Of a stretch of DNA of 54,918 bases, positions 53,570 to 54,918 are shown piece by piece. Position numbers and translations under genes: made by a program. Under the pieces are notes generated by a model. The model saw nothing but the letters and a program-made list of their open reading frames with translations. It was not told the origin of the DNA and did not search any database. The stretch spans positions 1 through 54,918 of the forward strand of contig JAOMRN010000007.1 of assembly GCA_028355015.1 (NCBI GenBank), read 5' to 3'. Each line of letters opens with the position of its first letter. The first letter of the stretch is position 1. Source of the stretch: MGIIb-O2 sp002494975. GTDB taxonomy: Archaea > Thermoplasmatota > Poseidoniia > Poseidoniales > Thalassarchaeaceae.

Positions 53570-54514
53570 CTAGAATAATCGAGAATCAAGAACTCTTAGT
53601 TCTCCATCATCATCTTCATCATCTTCATCATATACTCTGAATCTACCTGCAATCGCTGCTGCTGCTAGTGCAGTGATCATTGTAGTACCAATCAACTCGA
53701 ATCCAGGCAGGTAAACTCCACGGATGTAAAGAGTAACTGATTGAATTTGTGAATTCGGAATTCCTTCAGTACGGACTGAATAATCAGAAGTGGCTTTGAA
53801 TTGTAAATTATAATATTTATCGGTCCATCCTTGATTCTTAGGAGTACGGATCTGTACCCTTACTTTCTCTGGTGGAGACTTAGATTCAATCTCAACATTA
53901 ACAAGAGGGAGGCTGAGTGTGAAACCTTCATCGCTTAATTCATCATAATTCGCAATTTCAATATTCATTCTGTCTAAAGCATTTCCATCATTGTAAACAT
54001 CGTAAGAAACCATATAGTCAACTTTTGGCCTTAGTTGAATGAATGCTAGTTCTGAAGCAACTCTTAATCTGCTGAATTGCTTAACTACAGCCAATACCTT
54101 GTAGGTCGTAGGAGTTCCGGGGTATGCTACTCCATTAGCTTGCGACACAGTAGCAGTGATTGAAATCTGATGTTGACCTTCAGCCATCTGTAAATCTCCT
54201 CTCAAAATTACTTGGAAACTGGTTGATAGACCAGATCCGACTGTCAAAGATGCAGGACCTGCAGAAACTAATGCCCCAGATTGGATAACAATGTCAACCT
54301 TAATCTGATGAGCAGATGGGTTTTCTAAATCACAGTTCACTATAGATGTACGAGTTGAACCAGGGTATGTCTCAATCGGCTGAGGATTTTCACAAGTTAG
54401 AGACACATCAGGAGTTACTCCTTGAGCATGAACTGCAGCAGCTCCAGCCCACATACTTAGGAAGTAAACTGCCAGTAATATTAGGACAGGTCTAACTGAG
54501 CGGGCAGATGTCAT
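53570..54514 (-). CDS. Secreted beta-sandwich protein with PGF-type C-terminal anchor
   Basis: A product of 314 residues with a signal peptide (about 10-29). Two Ig/NEW3-like beta domains fill residues 30-260; Cys40 and Cys61 could form a disulfide. The end has LPGFELIGTTMITALAAAAIAGRFR, an arrangement like PGF-CTERM sorting signals but with a 20-residue acidic extension after the Arg. In canonical archaeosortase targets the protein stops there, so it may be a plain membrane anchor. Function unknown; surface protein. Confidence 0.8.
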   Translation of the reverse strand: MTSARSVRPVLILLAVYFLSMWAGAAAVHAQGVTPDVSLTCENPQPIETYPGSTRTSIVNCDLENPSAHQIKVDIVIQSGALVSAGPASLTVGSGLSTSFQVILRGDLQMAEGQHQISITATVSQANGVAYPGTPTTYKVLAVVKQFSRLRVASELAFIQLRPKVDYMVSYDVYNDGNALDRMNIEIANYDELSDEGFTLSLPLVNVEIESKSPPEKVRVQIRTPKNQGWTDKYYNLQFKATSDYSVRTEGIPNSQIQSVTLYIRGVYLPGFELIGTTMITALAAAAIAGRFRVYDEDDEDDDGELRVLDSRLF

Positions 54515-54636
54515 AGTCCCAATCCCGTGTGAGACTGTATTTTAGGGTTCTCACTAATAGAGCAGGGATAACTAACAATCATTAAGTGAAATTTAAAAAT
54601 GAAGTATACGAAAAATCACTGAAATAGAAGGAAAAG

Positions 54637-54713
54637 TGGTGGACCCGACCGGATTTGAACCGATGGCCACTCGGTTATGAGCCGAGCGCTCTAACCAACT
54701 GAGCTACGGGTCC
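54637..54713 (-). tRNA. tRNA with CAT anticodon (Met, or Ile2 after modification)
   Basis: On the minus strand: acceptor GGACCCG/CGGGTCC, D arm GCTCAGTTGGTTAGAGC, anticodon arm CTCGG/CCGAG around CTCATAA (anticodon CAT), T arm ATCGG/CCGGT, discriminator A and an encoded CCA. It lacks the three G-C pairs at the anticodon stem typical of initiator tRNA, so it is elongator Met or the agmatidine-modified Ile2. Sequence alone does not settle this. Confidence 0.93.
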
Positions 54714-54783
54714 TACGGGATGACTCGAATGCGTCATGAAGATGAACCTTATTATTCAGAGATATGAGAATAGGATTCATTAA

Positions 54784-54918
54784 TTATTTGTTTTTCAAGA
54801 TAGAATATACCAAAACAGCCAAAAAGAAAGGGATTAATAAAAATATAGAATTAATTGATTTAATATTTTGATAACGGCTAGAATCTAATGGATATTGGTC
54901 ACGATTATCTCCAACTCC
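54784..54918 (-). CDS. C-terminus of a membrane protein, truncated at the window edge
   Basis: An open frame of 44 codons plus TAA runs in from the right edge. It reads GVGDNRDQYPLDSSRYQNIK, then a single hydrophobic helix (about residues 24-40) and a short basic end KNK. The GDNRD...DSSR part recalls box E of type I signal peptidases (GDNRDxSxDSR), but a C-terminal helix is not typical there, so the match is weak. It could equally be the anchor of another surface protein. Confidence 0.6.
   Translation of the reverse strand, partial: GVGDNRDQYPLDSSRYQNIKSINSIFLLIPFFLAVLVYSILKNK

Overview
The window looks like a planktonic marine Group II euryarchaeon (Candidatus Poseidoniales). The information-processing genes are archaeal: RNA polymerase subunit L, elongation factor 1-beta beside a COG2888-type zinc ribbon, Cbf5 with a PUA domain, archaeal CMP kinase, DUF106/Oxa1-like protein, GPN-loop GTPase, a UbiA-type archaeal lipid prenyltransferase and a type A RNase P RNA. 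Added to these are a proteorhodopsin-family pump, very large secreted proteins with thrombospondin-3-like calcium repeats, an acyl-CoA dehydrogenase and a 3-hydroxyacyl-CoA dehydrogenase, which together fit a photoheterotroph that degrades protein and fatty or branched-chain acids. The DNA is AT-rich. The lineage is inferred from gene content, not from a marker phylogeny.

Left part (1-20.9 kb, almost all minus strand): the truncated 5' part of a secreted Ig-like repeat protein; two giant paralogous surface proteins of about 1644 and 1078 residues (PPC-like domains, then TSP3-like Asp-rich repeats, then one membrane anchor); 3-hydroxyacyl-CoA dehydrogenase; a 2065-residue membrane-anchored subtilisin-like protease; tRNA-Gln; acyl-CoA dehydrogenase; asparaginyl-tRNA synthetase; a tandem pair of tRNA-Lys genes with copied promoters; and ribose-5-phosphate isomerase.

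Middle (21-39.6 kb): RNase P RNA, an RND/MMPL-type exporter, a thioredoxin-like plus VKOR disulfide-forming pair, a sugar-nucleotide epimerase, a secreted thioredoxin-like protein, RlmE/FtsJ methyltransferase, the rhodopsin with its own promoter and terminator, a cupin, zinc ribbon and EF-1beta, TruD and RpoL, a second RND exporter, a DUF2240-like protein, and a plus-strand operon (HEAT-repeat protein, small unknown protein, DEAD-box helicase, TusA, GTP cyclohydrolase II) ending at tRNA-His.

Right part (39.7-54.9 kb): a secreted CARDB protein; the minus-strand cluster DUF106 - CMP kinase - Cbf5; a proline-rich cytosolic protein with a zinc ribbon; GPN GTPase overlapping ornithine carbamoyltransferase; a UbiA prenyltransferase; two tiny coupled genes of unknown role; tRNA-Glu; GMP reductase; two membrane or secreted proteins; a CAU-anticodon tRNA; and a truncated membrane protein at the right edge.

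How it fits together: the exported protease and calcium-repeat proteins form an outward-facing degradation and attachment layer. Each calcium repeat carries a cysteine pair, and the VKOR/thioredoxin-like genes supply a plausible way to oxidise them. The acyl-CoA enzymes would burn the imported products, with light-driven proton pumping as a supplement. The most unusual items are the rhodopsin with Lys at the proton-donor position, the proline-rich PPPPPGF motif shared by two otherwise unrelated proteins, the bacterial-looking GuaC and RibA, and the duplicated tRNA-Lys unit. No mobile element, integrase or CRISPR array was seen.
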